Shown here piece after piece: positions 7,901-16,401 of a stretch of 64,000 nt of DNA. Under the pieces are notes generated by a model, which saw nothing but the letters and a program-made list of their open reading frames with translations, was not told the origin of the DNA and searched no databases. How positions within the stretch are numbered: the first letter of the stretch is position 1; the number at the start of each line of letters is the position of its first letter. Position numbers and translations under genes: made by a program. Origin of the DNA: Nocardia veterana NBRC 100344 (lineage in GTDB: Bacteria; Actinomycetota; Actinomycetes; Mycobacteriales; Mycobacteriaceae); contig NZ_BAGM01000052.1 of NCBI RefSeq assembly GCF_000308855.1, positions 1 to 64,000 of the forward strand, written 5' to 3'.

Positions 7901-9622
7901 TCAACCGTTCACCGTCTGGCCTGGTCGAAGTTCCGTCCCGCACTCACCGCCGGTCTTCTGGTAGTCGGTCAGGAGGTGGGGCAGGGTGTCACTGACATAC
8001 CGCTGCAGTTGCTGTAGTTGCCCGTCGTCGCGGACGACGTCCTTGCGCACCCAGTCCTCGTCCGGGTTGGCGGTGTTCTGCGATTGCTGGATGCGGTAGT
8101 AGTCGCGGCTCATGCGCGGGTCGACGGTGAGGCCGTTGTTCATCCAGACGCCGTGGACGTGGACGAAGGTGGGTTGGACTTGCTCGAACACGTAGTCGGC
8201 GAGGGTGGTGTCGGCCTTGCCCGCGTAGATGTCGGCGATCTTCGCGTCGGTGAGTCCGGCCAGGTCGATCAGTCGGAGCCGTGAGGTGAGCGAACTGCCA
8301 CCCATATCGGGGGCCAGCAGGCTGGCTTGCGGAAGTCCGAGAATGTCGGCGTAGCCGTTGACGTAGCGGCCGAATCGAATCGCGATCCAGCACATCGGCA
8401 CATCCGAATCGGCGCGGTAGGCATCGGCCTCGTCCGCCAAGGCGACGCCGGAAGGGACCATTGCGGCAACCAGGATCGCCGCGACCAGCGCCCGGCCGCG
8501 AGCGCTCAGGATGGTCAGCACCTGCGCTGCCGCAATGGCGACGGTGATCGCCGCGAGCGCCCACACCGGGGTGGCGAACCGGAACTGGCCCATCCAGTCC
8601 GGCTGCAGGACGCAGTAGGCGATGGTCGCCAGTGCCAGCGGAACCAGCAGGGCGACCAGGCCGTCGCGGTGTTCGTGCCGGCCGGTCAGGGTGATCCCGA
8701 TGACGGCGGCGACCACGACGACGGCCGGTGCGCCCACGTACTGGACCAGTTCCCCGGCCCTGGTCAGGTCGTGCACGGTCGGGGTCGCCTGATGTTTGGC
8801 CACCGCCGTATTCGCGACGAGGCGACCGAACTCGCCGATCCGCCACAGTAGGTACGAGCCGAACGGAATCGCGAACGCCGCAAGGGAATACAGCACCTGG
8901 CGAAGCGCTATGGGCCAGTCACCGCGGCGAAGCAGCAGTAGCGACACCAACGGGTAGGCGGTGACGTAGATGAGGCCGTCGGGGCGGGTCAATGCCGCGA
9001 AGGCCGCGATGATCCCCGTCGTCACCGCCACCGCCGGGGTCCACAGCCGTCCGTCCAGTACCGCCAGGAACAGGCGGACGGCGAGCACACAGGCGCTCAG
9101 CGCGAACAGTGAGTTCTCCAGTCCGGAGAAACACCAGATCACGAAGGACGGAATCGATGCCAGCACGACGCCGGCGCCGAAGGTGAGCAGCGCCGGCCAC
9201 CGGGTCACCCGCCGGGCGGCCAGATAGGTGACGACCAGGATTCCGGCGCAACACAGCAGCGCGATCGCCTTCGGGTAGACGACGAAGTCGGGGAGGCCGA
9301 ACAGTGCGCCCGAGTCGAACAGGCCGCACCACTTTCCCACCACCAGCACCGACAGCCAGGTGGGATTGGAGTATCCCTCGACCGGTTCCGCGCCCGGCTG
9401 TAGTACCGGACCCAGGCCGGCGGCGATGTTGCGCGCATACGCAAAGGTGATGGCGGAATCGTCCACCAGCCAATAGCCGTATTGCGCGGCCCGCCATATC
9501 AGCAACAGCAGTCCACCGGATATCGCGGCCGCCGCCGCCCACTTGGACCGGCGCCGGTCCTGCTGCGACCGTTCCGGCGGCGCGGCAGAAGCTTGCGGCC
9601 GCGCCGTCAGAAGCCCAACCAT
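7901..9622 (-). CDS. Membrane glycosyltransferase of the GT-C type, AftB-like
   Basis: A 573-residue polytopic membrane protein with about ten hydrophobic helices and a C-terminal extracytoplasmic domain of about 160 residues. After the first helix (about residues 30-47) comes an aspartate pair (VDDSAITFAYARN) followed by EGYSNPTW. An acidic pair in the first loop is the catalytic signature of GT-C enzymes that use polyprenyl-phosphate sugars, and this spacing resembles mycobacterial arabinofuranosyltransferase AftB. It would act on the outer face of the membrane in cell-wall polysaccharide or lipoglycan assembly. GT-C type is reasonably sure; donor and acceptor are inference. It stands alone, with 186 bases to the next gene. 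Confidence 0.7.
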   Translation of the reverse strand: MVGLLTARPQASAAPPERSQQDRRRSKWAAAAAISGGLLLLIWRAAQYGYWLVDDSAITFAYARNIAAGLGPVLQPGAEPVEGYSNPTWLSVLVVGKWCGLFDSGALFGLPDFVVYPKAIALLCCAGILVVTYLAARRVTRWPALLTFGAGVVLASIPSFVIWCFSGLENSLFALSACVLAVRLFLAVLDGRLWTPAVAVTTGIIAAFAALTRPDGLIYVTAYPLVSLLLLRRGDWPIALRQVLYSLAAFAIPFGSYLLWRIGEFGRLVANTAVAKHQATPTVHDLTRAGELVQYVGAPAVVVVAAVIGITLTGRHEHRDGLVALLVPLALATIAYCVLQPDWMGQFRFATPVWALAAITVAIAAAQVLTILSARGRALVAAILVAAMVPSGVALADEADAYRADSDVPMCWIAIRFGRYVNGYADILGLPQASLLAPDMGGSSLTSRLRLIDLAGLTDAKIADIYAGKADTTLADYVFEQVQPTFVHVHGVWMNNGLTVDPRMSRDYYRIQQSQNTANPDEDWVRKDVVRDDGQLQQLQRYVSDTLPHLLTDYQKTGGECGTELRPGQTVNG

Positions 9623-9808
9623 TCGTCAAAACCCACGTTCGAAAGATGGTGCCGAGAGACGTCCACGGCCGTGGCCGCCCCTCGCACATTTCCACAGCAA
9701 ACGCTTGATCTTGAATCACCCGGCGGCAGCAGTCAATTCGGCCGTCACCGAGAGCGGGGAGTGCGAAACCTGTGTTCTGCGAACGCCGAGCTGACTCCTG
9801 CCCGGGCG
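9623..9808. other. Intergenic region upstream of the GT-C gene
   Basis: A 186-base stretch between two minus-strand genes. It should hold the promoter of the GT-C-type gene. No repeat, RNA gene or convincing terminator was seen. Confidence 0.4.
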
Positions 9809-11005
9809 TCATCGGCGCCGCGGCACCGAGCGCGGCCTGATCAGAGTCGCCGACGCGTACTCCTCCATCGCGTGGGCCAGCCAGCCGGCCGTCCGAGCGA
9901 CGGCGAAGATGGTTTCGCCCGCGCCGGGGATCATGCCGAAGACGGTGGCGAGGACGGCAAGGCCGAAGTCGCTGTTGATCGCCGGGAGGCGGCGTCGCCG
10001 CAGTTCGGCCGAAACAGCGTCTGCCACAGCGAGTTTCGGGTGGTCGGGGGCGATGCGCCGGATCGTCCCGACGAGGTGGGTGCCGCGCGCGTCGCCGGAA
10101 CGGTAGACCGAATGCCCGGCGCCGGGTATGCGCTCGCCGCGCCGCAGACGCTCGCCCACTGCCGCGGGCACGGCACCGGGGTCGGTGATCTCGGTGAGCA
10201 TCCGTTCCACCGCCAGGGACGCGCCGCCGTGCCTGGGACCGCTGAGTACCCCCAGCCCGCACGTGACGACGGCATAGGGGTCGGCGTGCACCGAGGCGGC
10301 AACCCGGGCGGCGAAGGTCGAGGCCGCCAGCTCGTGGTCGGCCAGCAGAACCAGTGCGGCCGTGAGTATTCGGAGCTCGCGGTCGTCGCGGGGAGGGGTG
10401 GGCGACAGCCGTGACCACAAGGTGGCGGCGACGGATCGGCCCACCGGCGAGGACAGGCGGGGGAGGGCCTCGACCATCCCCGCGATCAGGGTGCGAGCGA
10501 TGGCGGCGACGGCCGCGGGATCACGGTCGAAACGCAGTGGGTCGTGGACGGCCGAGCTGGTCACGATGAGCTGGAGCCGGTCCAGCGGCAGGAGGGCTTC
10601 GGACAGGCCGGACTGGGCGGCACGGGCGGCGGCGACCGCCTCCGCGCGCGCCTGCCAGGGGGCGCTGTCGGTGAGGTCGCCCCGCCACAGCCATTCGGCG
10701 ACCGCCTCGAAGGTGTGCGAGGCCGCCAGTTCGACGGCATCGAGGCCCCGGAAGAACGGCCGGTCCGCACCCAGTTCCGTCACGGCGGAGGCGATGGCGA
10801 TCTCCGTCGGAGCCGGTTTGCGGCGCGGCTTTCCGCGCCGGGCCAGCTCCTCGACCTCGGCCGGATCGAACAGGCTGCGCCGCCGGATCGGATCGTAGCG
10901 GCGCCGCAGCACGCCCCGGCTGACGTAGGCGTAGAGCGTCGCGGGCTTCACGCCGAGCCGCTCGGTGGCGGTGGTGCTGTCGATCCACTCCATCTGGTTG
11001 ACCAT
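9809..11005 (-). CDS. Citrate synthase homologue with N-terminal HTH domain
   Basis: A 398-residue protein. The first 60 residues are a MerR/excisionase-like winged helix (TTATERLGVKPATLYAYVSRG, then RRRSLFDPAEVEELA). The rest is citrate synthase fold, with the three catalytic positions kept: His in GPRHGGAS, His in GAGHSVYR and Asp in INSDFGLAV. The usual GHRVY motif has Ser for Arg, and the DPR triplet that follows reads DAR, so specificity or activity may differ from true citrate synthase. Start candidates are ATG 11005 and ATG 10993; neither has a clear ribosome binding site. It is divergent from a DUF2332 gene across a 16-bp perfect palindrome. A regulatory or auto-regulated enzyme is possible. 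Confidence 0.8.
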   Translation of the reverse strand: MVNQMEWIDSTTATERLGVKPATLYAYVSRGVLRRRYDPIRRRSLFDPAEVEELARRGKPRRKPAPTEIAIASAVTELGADRPFFRGLDAVELAASHTFEAVAEWLWRGDLTDSAPWQARAEAVAAARAAQSGLSEALLPLDRLQLIVTSSAVHDPLRFDRDPAAVAAIARTLIAGMVEALPRLSSPVGRSVAATLWSRLSPTPPRDDRELRILTAALVLLADHELAASTFAARVAASVHADPYAVVTCGLGVLSGPRHGGASLAVERMLTEITDPGAVPAAVGERLRRGERIPGAGHSVYRSGDARGTHLVGTIRRIAPDHPKLAVADAVSAELRRRRLPAINSDFGLAVLATVFGMIPGAGETIFAVARTAGWLAHAMEEYASATLIRPRSVPRRR

Positions 11006-11020
11006 AATCAATATTGATTA
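11005..11020. promoter_or_regulatory. 16-bp perfect palindrome, candidate operator
   Basis: The sequence TAATCAATATTGATTA is a perfect inverted repeat. It is strikingly AT-rich for this genome and lies between the divergent citrate-synthase-like and DUF2332 genes. Its left edge coincides with the ATG at 11005. A dimeric DNA-binding protein is the natural reader, and the HTH domain of the adjacent protein is the first candidate. Confidence 0.6.
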
Positions 11021-11048
11021 CGCACGGGCCGGGGCGCACAGTTCGGGT

Positions 11049-12134
11049 ATGGATCTGGTATCGCAATTCGACCTGCAGGCGAGGGCCTGCGACAAACTCG
11101 GCTCGCCGCTGTACGGGTCGCTGCTGCGAAACATTGCCGGGGATATCGCCGAGGGCGGGCCGTGCGCGACGGTGCTGGCGGGCTTCGAGGAGATGGCGTT
11201 CGCGTCCGCGCTACCGCTGCGCATGATGGCCGGCGTCCATGCGCTGGTGTTGTCCGGCGGCGCAGCGGATCTCGCGCCGTTCTATCCCAGCTCCGGGGTA
11301 GCGCTGCGACAATGTGATCCGGCCGAGGCGTGGATTCCCTTCCGGCAGGCGGTGCTCGATCGGCCGGAGTGGATTCGCGACTGGCTGGACCGGCCACCGC
11401 AGACCAACGAGGTGGGACGGGCGGTTCCGCTGCTGGCCGGGTTGCTGGCCGCTGTGGACGCGATGCCGATGCCGGTGCGGTTGCTGGAGTTGGGCGCCAG
11501 TGGCGGACTGAATCTGCGGGCCGACCAGTTCCGTTGGGACAGCGGCGATATCGGGTGGGGTCCGCCGGACTCACCGGTCCGGATCACCGATGCCTGGCGC
11601 GGGCCGGTGCCCGCGTGGCTCTCCGCGGCGGTGCGGCGCCACCCCCGCGTCACTCTCGTCGAGCGAGGTGGCTGTGATCCGACGCCGTTGGATCCGTTGT
11701 CGCCGCGCGATTCGCTCGCGCTGCGTTCGTACGTGTGGCCGGATCAGCGCGAGCGGGCGGCGCGGCTCGACGGTGCGCTGCGACTCGCGGAGCGGATACC
11801 GGTCGATATCGCCGTCACCGGGGCTCGCGACTTTCTCGCCGGTGTCGAACTCGAACGCGGCACCCTGACCGTCGTGTGGCACTCGGTGATGCGGCAATAC
11901 GTCGGCGCCGAGGAATGGCGCGCGGTCACCGCCGAGCTGGATCGGTTGGCGGCGGCGTCGCGCCCCGATGCCGGTTTCGCCTGTGTCGCTTTCGAACCCC
12001 AGAACAGCTCCGATGACCGCAACGGTTTCCGGCTCACCGTCCGGCTCGGTGCCGGCGCCCCGGTCGTTCTCGCGCGGGCGATGCCGCACGGCGTACCGGC
12101 CTTCGCTTACCCGCTCGACGATCCGGCCCGATAG
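11049..12134 (+). CDS. DUF2332 family protein
   Basis: A 361-residue cytoplasmic protein of the DUF2332 family. Features are an early CDKLGSPLYGSLL segment, LLELGASGGLNLRAD near residue 150, which resembles the glycine-rich loop of a SAM-dependent methyltransferase fold, and the terminal GVPAFAYPL typical of the family. Family members run about 330-370 residues and have no established function. The ATG at 11049 lacks an evident ribosome binding site and may be leaderless. It shares a promoter region and a 16-bp palindrome with the divergent citrate-synthase-like gene. Confidence 0.8.
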   Translation: MDLVSQFDLQARACDKLGSPLYGSLLRNIAGDIAEGGPCATVLAGFEEMAFASALPLRMMAGVHALVLSGGAADLAPFYPSSGVALRQCDPAEAWIPFRQAVLDRPEWIRDWLDRPPQTNEVGRAVPLLAGLLAAVDAMPMPVRLLELGASGGLNLRADQFRWDSGDIGWGPPDSPVRITDAWRGPVPAWLSAAVRRHPRVTLVERGGCDPTPLDPLSPRDSLALRSYVWPDQRERAARLDGALRLAERIPVDIAVTGARDFLAGVELERGTLTVVWHSVMRQYVGAEEWRAVTAELDRLAAASRPDAGFACVAFEPQNSSDDRNGFRLTVRLGAGAPVVLARAMPHGVPAFAYPLDDPAR

Positions 12135-12274
12135 CCGGCCCTCTCGGGCTCGCCGTTCTCCTGCGCCTGGCGACCCATTTGGCTCAGCCGCAACGGATTC
12201 GGGCGATGACTTTCCGCGGCCCGATGCGTCTTACTTGTGCGGCCGCGAATCTCGCGGCCAGAGGGGAGCACGTG

Positions 12275-13381
12275 ATGACTACCGAGCGGGACCGGGCGGG
12301 TGCCGGACGTTATGCGGAACATCCGACCGTGCGGCGCATGGCCGAGGTCGGGCACACCACACCGGATCCGGTGGTGACCGCAGCGCGGCTGCGTGAGATC
12401 TGCCTCGCCGCCGGCGCCGATGATGTGGGATTCGTCCGGGTCGACGATCCCGCTGTGGCAGCCGAATTCGAGCACGCGCGCGCAATTCTGCCGACCGCCC
12501 GGACCTACATCTCCTTTTGTATTCGGATGAATCGCGACAATCTGCGCAGTCCGATGCGCAGTCTCGCCAACACCGAGTTCAACCACGCCGATGACGAGAC
12601 GAACGTGGTGTCCCGCCGGATCACCCGGGCGCTCGAGGACGCGGGCTATCGCGCGGTCTATCCGGCGCCGGGATATCCGATGGAGGTCGACCAATTCCCG
12701 GGCCGGATCTGGGTCCTCGCGCACAAGGTGGTGGCGGAGGCGGCGGGCCTGGGAGTCATGGGGATTCACCGCAACGTCATTCACCCGAAGTTCGGGAATT
12801 TCATTCTGCTCGGTACGGTCGTGACCGATGCGGTCGTCGACGAACCGAGTGCGCCACTGGATTTCAGCCCGTGTCTGGAATGCAAGTTGTGCGTGTCGGC
12901 CTGTCCGGTCGGAGCGATCACCACCGAAGGTGGTTTCGATTTCCAGGCGTGCTACACCCACAACTATCGCGAATTCATGGGCGGGTTCACCGATTGGGCC
13001 GAAACCGTCGCCGACAGTAGAGACCGCGACGACTACCGCGACCGGGTCACCCGCGCTGAATCGTTCTCGATGTGGCAGAGCCTGTCGTTCAAACCGAACT
13101 ACAAGGCCGGGTACTGCATGGCTGTGTGCCCGGCGGGCGAGGATGTGATCGGCGCGTTCCTCGACGATCGGAAGGCTCATCTCGACGATGTGGTGCGTCC
13201 GCTGCAGAACAAGTCCGAACCGGTCTACGTGCTGCCCGGGTCGGCGGCCGAAGAGCATGTCGCCCGCCGCTTTCCGAAAAAGACCCCGAAACCGGTCGGC
13301 AACGGATTCGGGGACGAGGTCAACGACCTGCTGGACCAGATCGGCCCGCGGCCACGCCGGCGTGATGCCTCGCAGGGGTAG
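12275..13381 (+). CDS. 4Fe-4S ferredoxin-type reductase, QueG/dehalogenase-like
   Basis: A 368-residue protein with a bacterial ferredoxin motif, CLECKLCVSACPVGAI, at about residue 200, and a further cysteine pair near 250 and 285 (GYCMAVCPAG) that can supply a second cluster. The N-terminal 180 residues resemble the region ahead of the clusters in epoxyqueuosine reductase and reductive dehalogenases (AGADDVGFVRVDD). No Tat signal is present, so it is cytoplasmic. ATG 12275 follows a GAGGGGAG site. Electron-transfer reductase is firm; the substrate, and whether a corrinoid is bound, are not known. It stands alone between DUF2332 and a P450. Confidence 0.8.
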   Translation: MTTERDRAGAGRYAEHPTVRRMAEVGHTTPDPVVTAARLREICLAAGADDVGFVRVDDPAVAAEFEHARAILPTARTYISFCIRMNRDNLRSPMRSLANTEFNHADDETNVVSRRITRALEDAGYRAVYPAPGYPMEVDQFPGRIWVLAHKVVAEAAGLGVMGIHRNVIHPKFGNFILLGTVVTDAVVDEPSAPLDFSPCLECKLCVSACPVGAITTEGGFDFQACYTHNYREFMGGFTDWAETVADSRDRDDYRDRVTRAESFSMWQSLSFKPNYKAGYCMAVCPAGEDVIGAFLDDRKAHLDDVVRPLQNKSEPVYVLPGSAAEEHVARRFPKKTPKPVGNGFGDEVNDLLDQIGPRPRRRDASQG

Positions 13382-13720
13382 CGGGCTCGCCGTCACATAC
13401 CGGAAGGTCGGCTCGAACGCATCGGGATCGTTCGCGCCGGCCATTCGGGCCTATGGTACGAAAAGTACTATCCACCAATAGTTCCCGTCGCGAATCGACT
13501 CGGCTCGAGGCTCGGTGGGCGACACGAAACGCGGAGAATCGGGCGGATGTCCACATCCATGCCCGGAGTTGTCTATGCTGAAGATATTGCCGCGCAAACG
13601 AATTCGATAACCCATCCAGTTCGAGCACGTCAACCGGGTTCCGGATTCGGTTACATCCTGCAGGTCAGCGCAGTAGCCCTTGCCGAATTTGCGAGAAACG
13701 ACTGGAGCCAGGTTTCGACC
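13382..13720. other. 339-base intergenic region upstream of the P450 gene
   Basis: This stretch has lower GC than its surroundings from about 13545 to 13690. It is open in the P450 frame from 13547, but that extension reads unlike a P450 N-terminus. It probably holds the P450 promoter and leader. No inverted repeat or RNA gene was seen. Confidence 0.4.
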
Positions 13721-14992
13721 ATGCCACAGTTCACGGATTCCGATTTTCCTGCCAGAACCCAGGCACCGGTGCTGCACGGTTCGCCGGTGCGCGCGTCCGG
13801 CGGCGAGCCGCGGGTCGCGATGTATACGCCCGATTTCTCGGCCGACCCGCATCGGGCCTATGCGGATATGCGGCAGCGGTACGGATCGCTGGTACCGGTC
13901 GAGCTGTCGCCGGGAGTGCCCGCCACTCTCGTGATCGGGTACCGCACGGCGCTGCAGATTCTCAACGACCCCGACCGCTTTCCGGCCGACCCGCGGGCCT
14001 GGCAGCAGAATGTGCCCGGGGAATGCCCGGTGCGACCGGTGCTGGAGTGGCAGCCGACCGCGATGTACAACACCGGTGTCGACCATCAGCGATATCGGAA
14101 CGCGGTGGTCGCCGCGCTGGATACGGTGGATCTGCACGCGGTGCACGCGATGGTGGGCTATCTCGCGGAGCCGCTGATCGACGGCTTCTGCGAGGCGGGC
14201 GCCGCCGATCTGGTCACCGATTACGCGTTTCCGCTCGTCACGTCCGTACTCGACCAGCTGATCGGGTGCCCCGCGGAGCTGGGGCTGCGAGTGGCGAACG
14301 GGATGGCCGCGTGCTTCGACACGGCCCGGGCCGCGCAGGGGCTGGCGCAGGCGCGCGAGGCGCTGACCGAGCTGGTGTACCTCAAGCGCACCGATCCCGG
14401 TGACGACATCACGACACACCTGATCAACAGTCCCGCCGAGTTCACCGACGAGGAGGTGGCGGCGCAGCTGGTGAGCTTCTACTCCTCGGGGGTGCCGGCA
14501 CAATGCAACCTCGCGGTCAACACGGTGCTGCTCATGCTCACCGACGAGCGGTTCGGCGGCGGGCTGTTCAGCGGGGCGCTGTCGACCCGGGACGCGCTCG
14601 ACGAGGTGCTGTTCAACGATCCGCCGTTGGCGAACTTCTGCATCACCTACCCGAAACAACCCACGGTCGTCGAGGACACCTGGCTGCCCGCCCATCAGCC
14701 GGTCGTCATCAGTCTGGCCGGCTGCAATACCGATCCGGCCATCGACAAGGGGGAACGGTTCGGCAACCGGGCGCATATGGCCTGGAGTACCGGACTGCAC
14801 GCCTGCCCGGCTCGCGAACTCGCCTACCTCGTGGTGCAGGACGCGGTGGACGAGCTGCTCGACATCGTCCCGGATCTGCGGTTGAGCATCGATCCCGAGG
14901 AGTTGGTGTGGCGGACCGGGCCGTTCCACCGGTCGCTGGTGTCGCTACCGGTCACCTTCGAGCCCGTTCCGAAAACCGGCCTCGACCGCTGA
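13721..14992 (+). CDS. Cytochrome P450 lacking the ExxR arginine (CYP157-like)
   Basis: A 423-residue P450. The heme-binding region reads WSTGLHACPAR with the ligand Cys at residue 362, and the usual Phe is Trp. The I-helix AGxxT threonine is missing (SFYSSGVPAQCN). The K-helix reads DEVLFNDPP, so the arginine of the otherwise near-universal ExxR is Phe298. The CYP157 family of streptomycetes is known to lack ExxR, and this protein is of that kind. Loss of the I-helix Thr argues against ordinary oxygen activation. ATG 13721 gives normal length; an upstream in-frame start adds 58 unlikely residues. No ferredoxin gene or conservon GTPase is adjacent. Confidence 0.85.
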   Translation: MPQFTDSDFPARTQAPVLHGSPVRASGGEPRVAMYTPDFSADPHRAYADMRQRYGSLVPVELSPGVPATLVIGYRTALQILNDPDRFPADPRAWQQNVPGECPVRPVLEWQPTAMYNTGVDHQRYRNAVVAALDTVDLHAVHAMVGYLAEPLIDGFCEAGAADLVTDYAFPLVTSVLDQLIGCPAELGLRVANGMAACFDTARAAQGLAQAREALTELVYLKRTDPGDDITTHLINSPAEFTDEEVAAQLVSFYSSGVPAQCNLAVNTVLLMLTDERFGGGLFSGALSTRDALDEVLFNDPPLANFCITYPKQPTVVEDTWLPAHQPVVISLAGCNTDPAIDKGERFGNRAHMAWSTGLHACPARELAYLVVQDAVDELLDIVPDLRLSIDPEELVWRTGPFHRSLVSLPVTFEPVPKTGLDR

Positions 14993-14998
14993 CCTCGG

Positions 14999-15625
14999 CT
15001 ACCCGCGCTTCCGGTTGCCGAGCAGGAGCGGGGCCAGCGAGATCACGATGATCACCGCCACGGCGGGCAGGAGATAGCGGTCGATGTTCGGCACCTGCCC
15101 GCCGAGCCAATAGCCCAGCAGCACCAGGCTCTGTGACCACGCCAGACCGCCCACGATCTGCCACAGCGTGAAGGTCCGGGTGGGGACGCCGAGCACGCCG
15201 GCGACCGGGCCGATCACCGTCCGGACCATCGGCACGAATCGGCCGATCACGATCGCGCGCCGCGAGCCGTAACGGTCGAGCCACTGCTCGCCGCGGGTCA
15301 CCACCCGATGCAGCCGGAGATTGCCGGTGCGAGTCAGCATCGCCCGGCCGCCGTGCCGGCCGACCGCGAAACCGAACTGGGCACCCGCCACGGAACCCAC
15401 TGCCGCGCAGAGCAATACCTGCCAGAGGACCAGATGCGGGCCGTCGCGCGAGCCGGTCGCGCAGAGAATTCCGGCGGGAAAGATCAGCGTGTCTCCGGGC
15501 AGAAAGAAGCCCACGACGAGCAGTCCCGATTCGGCGAATGTCCCCACCAGCACGGCCAGGGCGCCGAAGTCGGCCAGCAGGGCGGAGCCACTCGTCGGAT
15601 CGAGCGCGGTCCGGATGCCTGCCAT
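14999..15625 (-). CDS. DedA family membrane protein
   Basis: A 208-residue polytopic protein with the DedA/VTT signature: ESGLLVVGFFLPGDTLIFPAG near residue 32 and FGRFVP-type GRFVPMVRTVIGPVAG near residue 135. Four to five hydrophobic helices and re-entrant loops fit the family. DedA proteins support membrane homeostasis and undecaprenyl-phosphate or other lipid recycling; the exact substrate is not known here. ATG 15625 was chosen; the frame extends upstream without membrane character. It is convergent with the P450 gene and divergent from the TRIC channel gene about 107 bases away. Confidence 0.9.
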   Translation of the reverse strand: MAGIRTALDPTSGSALLADFGALAVLVGTFAESGLLVVGFFLPGDTLIFPAGILCATGSRDGPHLVLWQVLLCAAVGSVAGAQFGFAVGRHGGRAMLTRTGNLRLHRVVTRGEQWLDRYGSRRAIVIGRFVPMVRTVIGPVAGVLGVPTRTFTLWQIVGGLAWSQSLVLLGYWLGGQVPNIDRYLLPAVAVIIVISLAPLLLGNRKRG

Positions 15626-15732
15626 CGGCTCACGGTAGCGGGACGCGGCGGTCGCCGCCTGTCCGGCAATCCCGCCGGCCCCGGGTAGCGTGCCGGTAGC
15701 GGGCGTGCTGAACGTGGAAAGGGACGACTTCG

Positions 15733-16401
15733 ATGGCGGCGGTGTCGGAAACCGTTCCCGAACTCTTGCGTGCACTGGACCTGACCGGAGTGTTCGCCAA
15801 CGCGATGCTCGGTGGGGCGGTGGCGCGCACCTTCCGATTCGATCCGATCGGATTCGCGGTCCTCGCCACCGCGTCGGGACTCGGCGGTGGAATCATTCGC
15901 GACACCCTGTTGCAGCGCGGAACGCCGGTGGCTCTGGTCGATTACGCGTATCTGCTGACCGCGCTGGTCGGTGCGGTGATCGCCTTCGCCTTCCGGTTCG
16001 AGGGCAGGTTGTGGGACCGGATGTTCCCCTGGGTCGATTCGCTGGCCCTCGGCTGTTGGGCGGCGGTCGGTGCGCAGAAGACCTTGGAGGTCGGCCTGGG
16101 ATGGTTGCCGGCGATGCTGTTGGGGACCACGACGGCCGTGGGCGGTGGGGTGGTCCGCGATCTCGCGGTGGGCCGGGTGCCGACGATTTTCGGTGGTAAC
16201 ACGCTGTATGCCACGTGTGCGCTGGTGGCCAGTGCGACACTGGTGATCATCTGGTATTCGGGGCATGTGACCGCGGGTTCGATCGCCGCGACGGTGGTCG
16301 GCGCGGGCCTGTGCCTGGCGGCCCGGTGGCGCGGCTGGATGCTGCCGGAACAGGTGAGTTGGCCGGAACGGTTGCGCTACGGACGGCGAAAGGAGAGGTG
16401 A
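15733..16401 (+). CDS. Trimeric intracellular cation (TRIC) channel family protein
   Basis: A 222-residue membrane protein formed by two repeats of three helices, the UPF0126/YadS type. Each repeat carries the glycine-rich kink: SGLGGGIIRDTLL at about residue 48 and TAVGGGVVRDLAV at about residue 135. Bacterial TRIC proteins form trimeric, probably potassium-conducting channels. ATG 15733 follows GGAAAGGGA. The stop overlaps the start of the M20 amidohydrolase by one base (ATGA arrangement), so the two are co-translated. A functional link between them is not evident. Confidence 0.9.
   Translation: MAAVSETVPELLRALDLTGVFANAMLGGAVARTFRFDPIGFAVLATASGLGGGIIRDTLLQRGTPVALVDYAYLLTALVGAVIAFAFRFEGRLWDRMFPWVDSLALGCWAAVGAQKTLEVGLGWLPAMLLGTTTAVGGGVVRDLAVGRVPTIFGGNTLYATCALVASATLVIIWYSGHVTAGSIAATVVGAGLCLAARWRGWMLPEQVSWPERLRYGRRKER

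Noticed and set aside
12275..13381. Calling the 4Fe-4S protein epoxyqueuosine reductase (queG)
   Set aside because: The cluster motifs fit, but the rest is only loosely similar and no queuosine gene is nearby.
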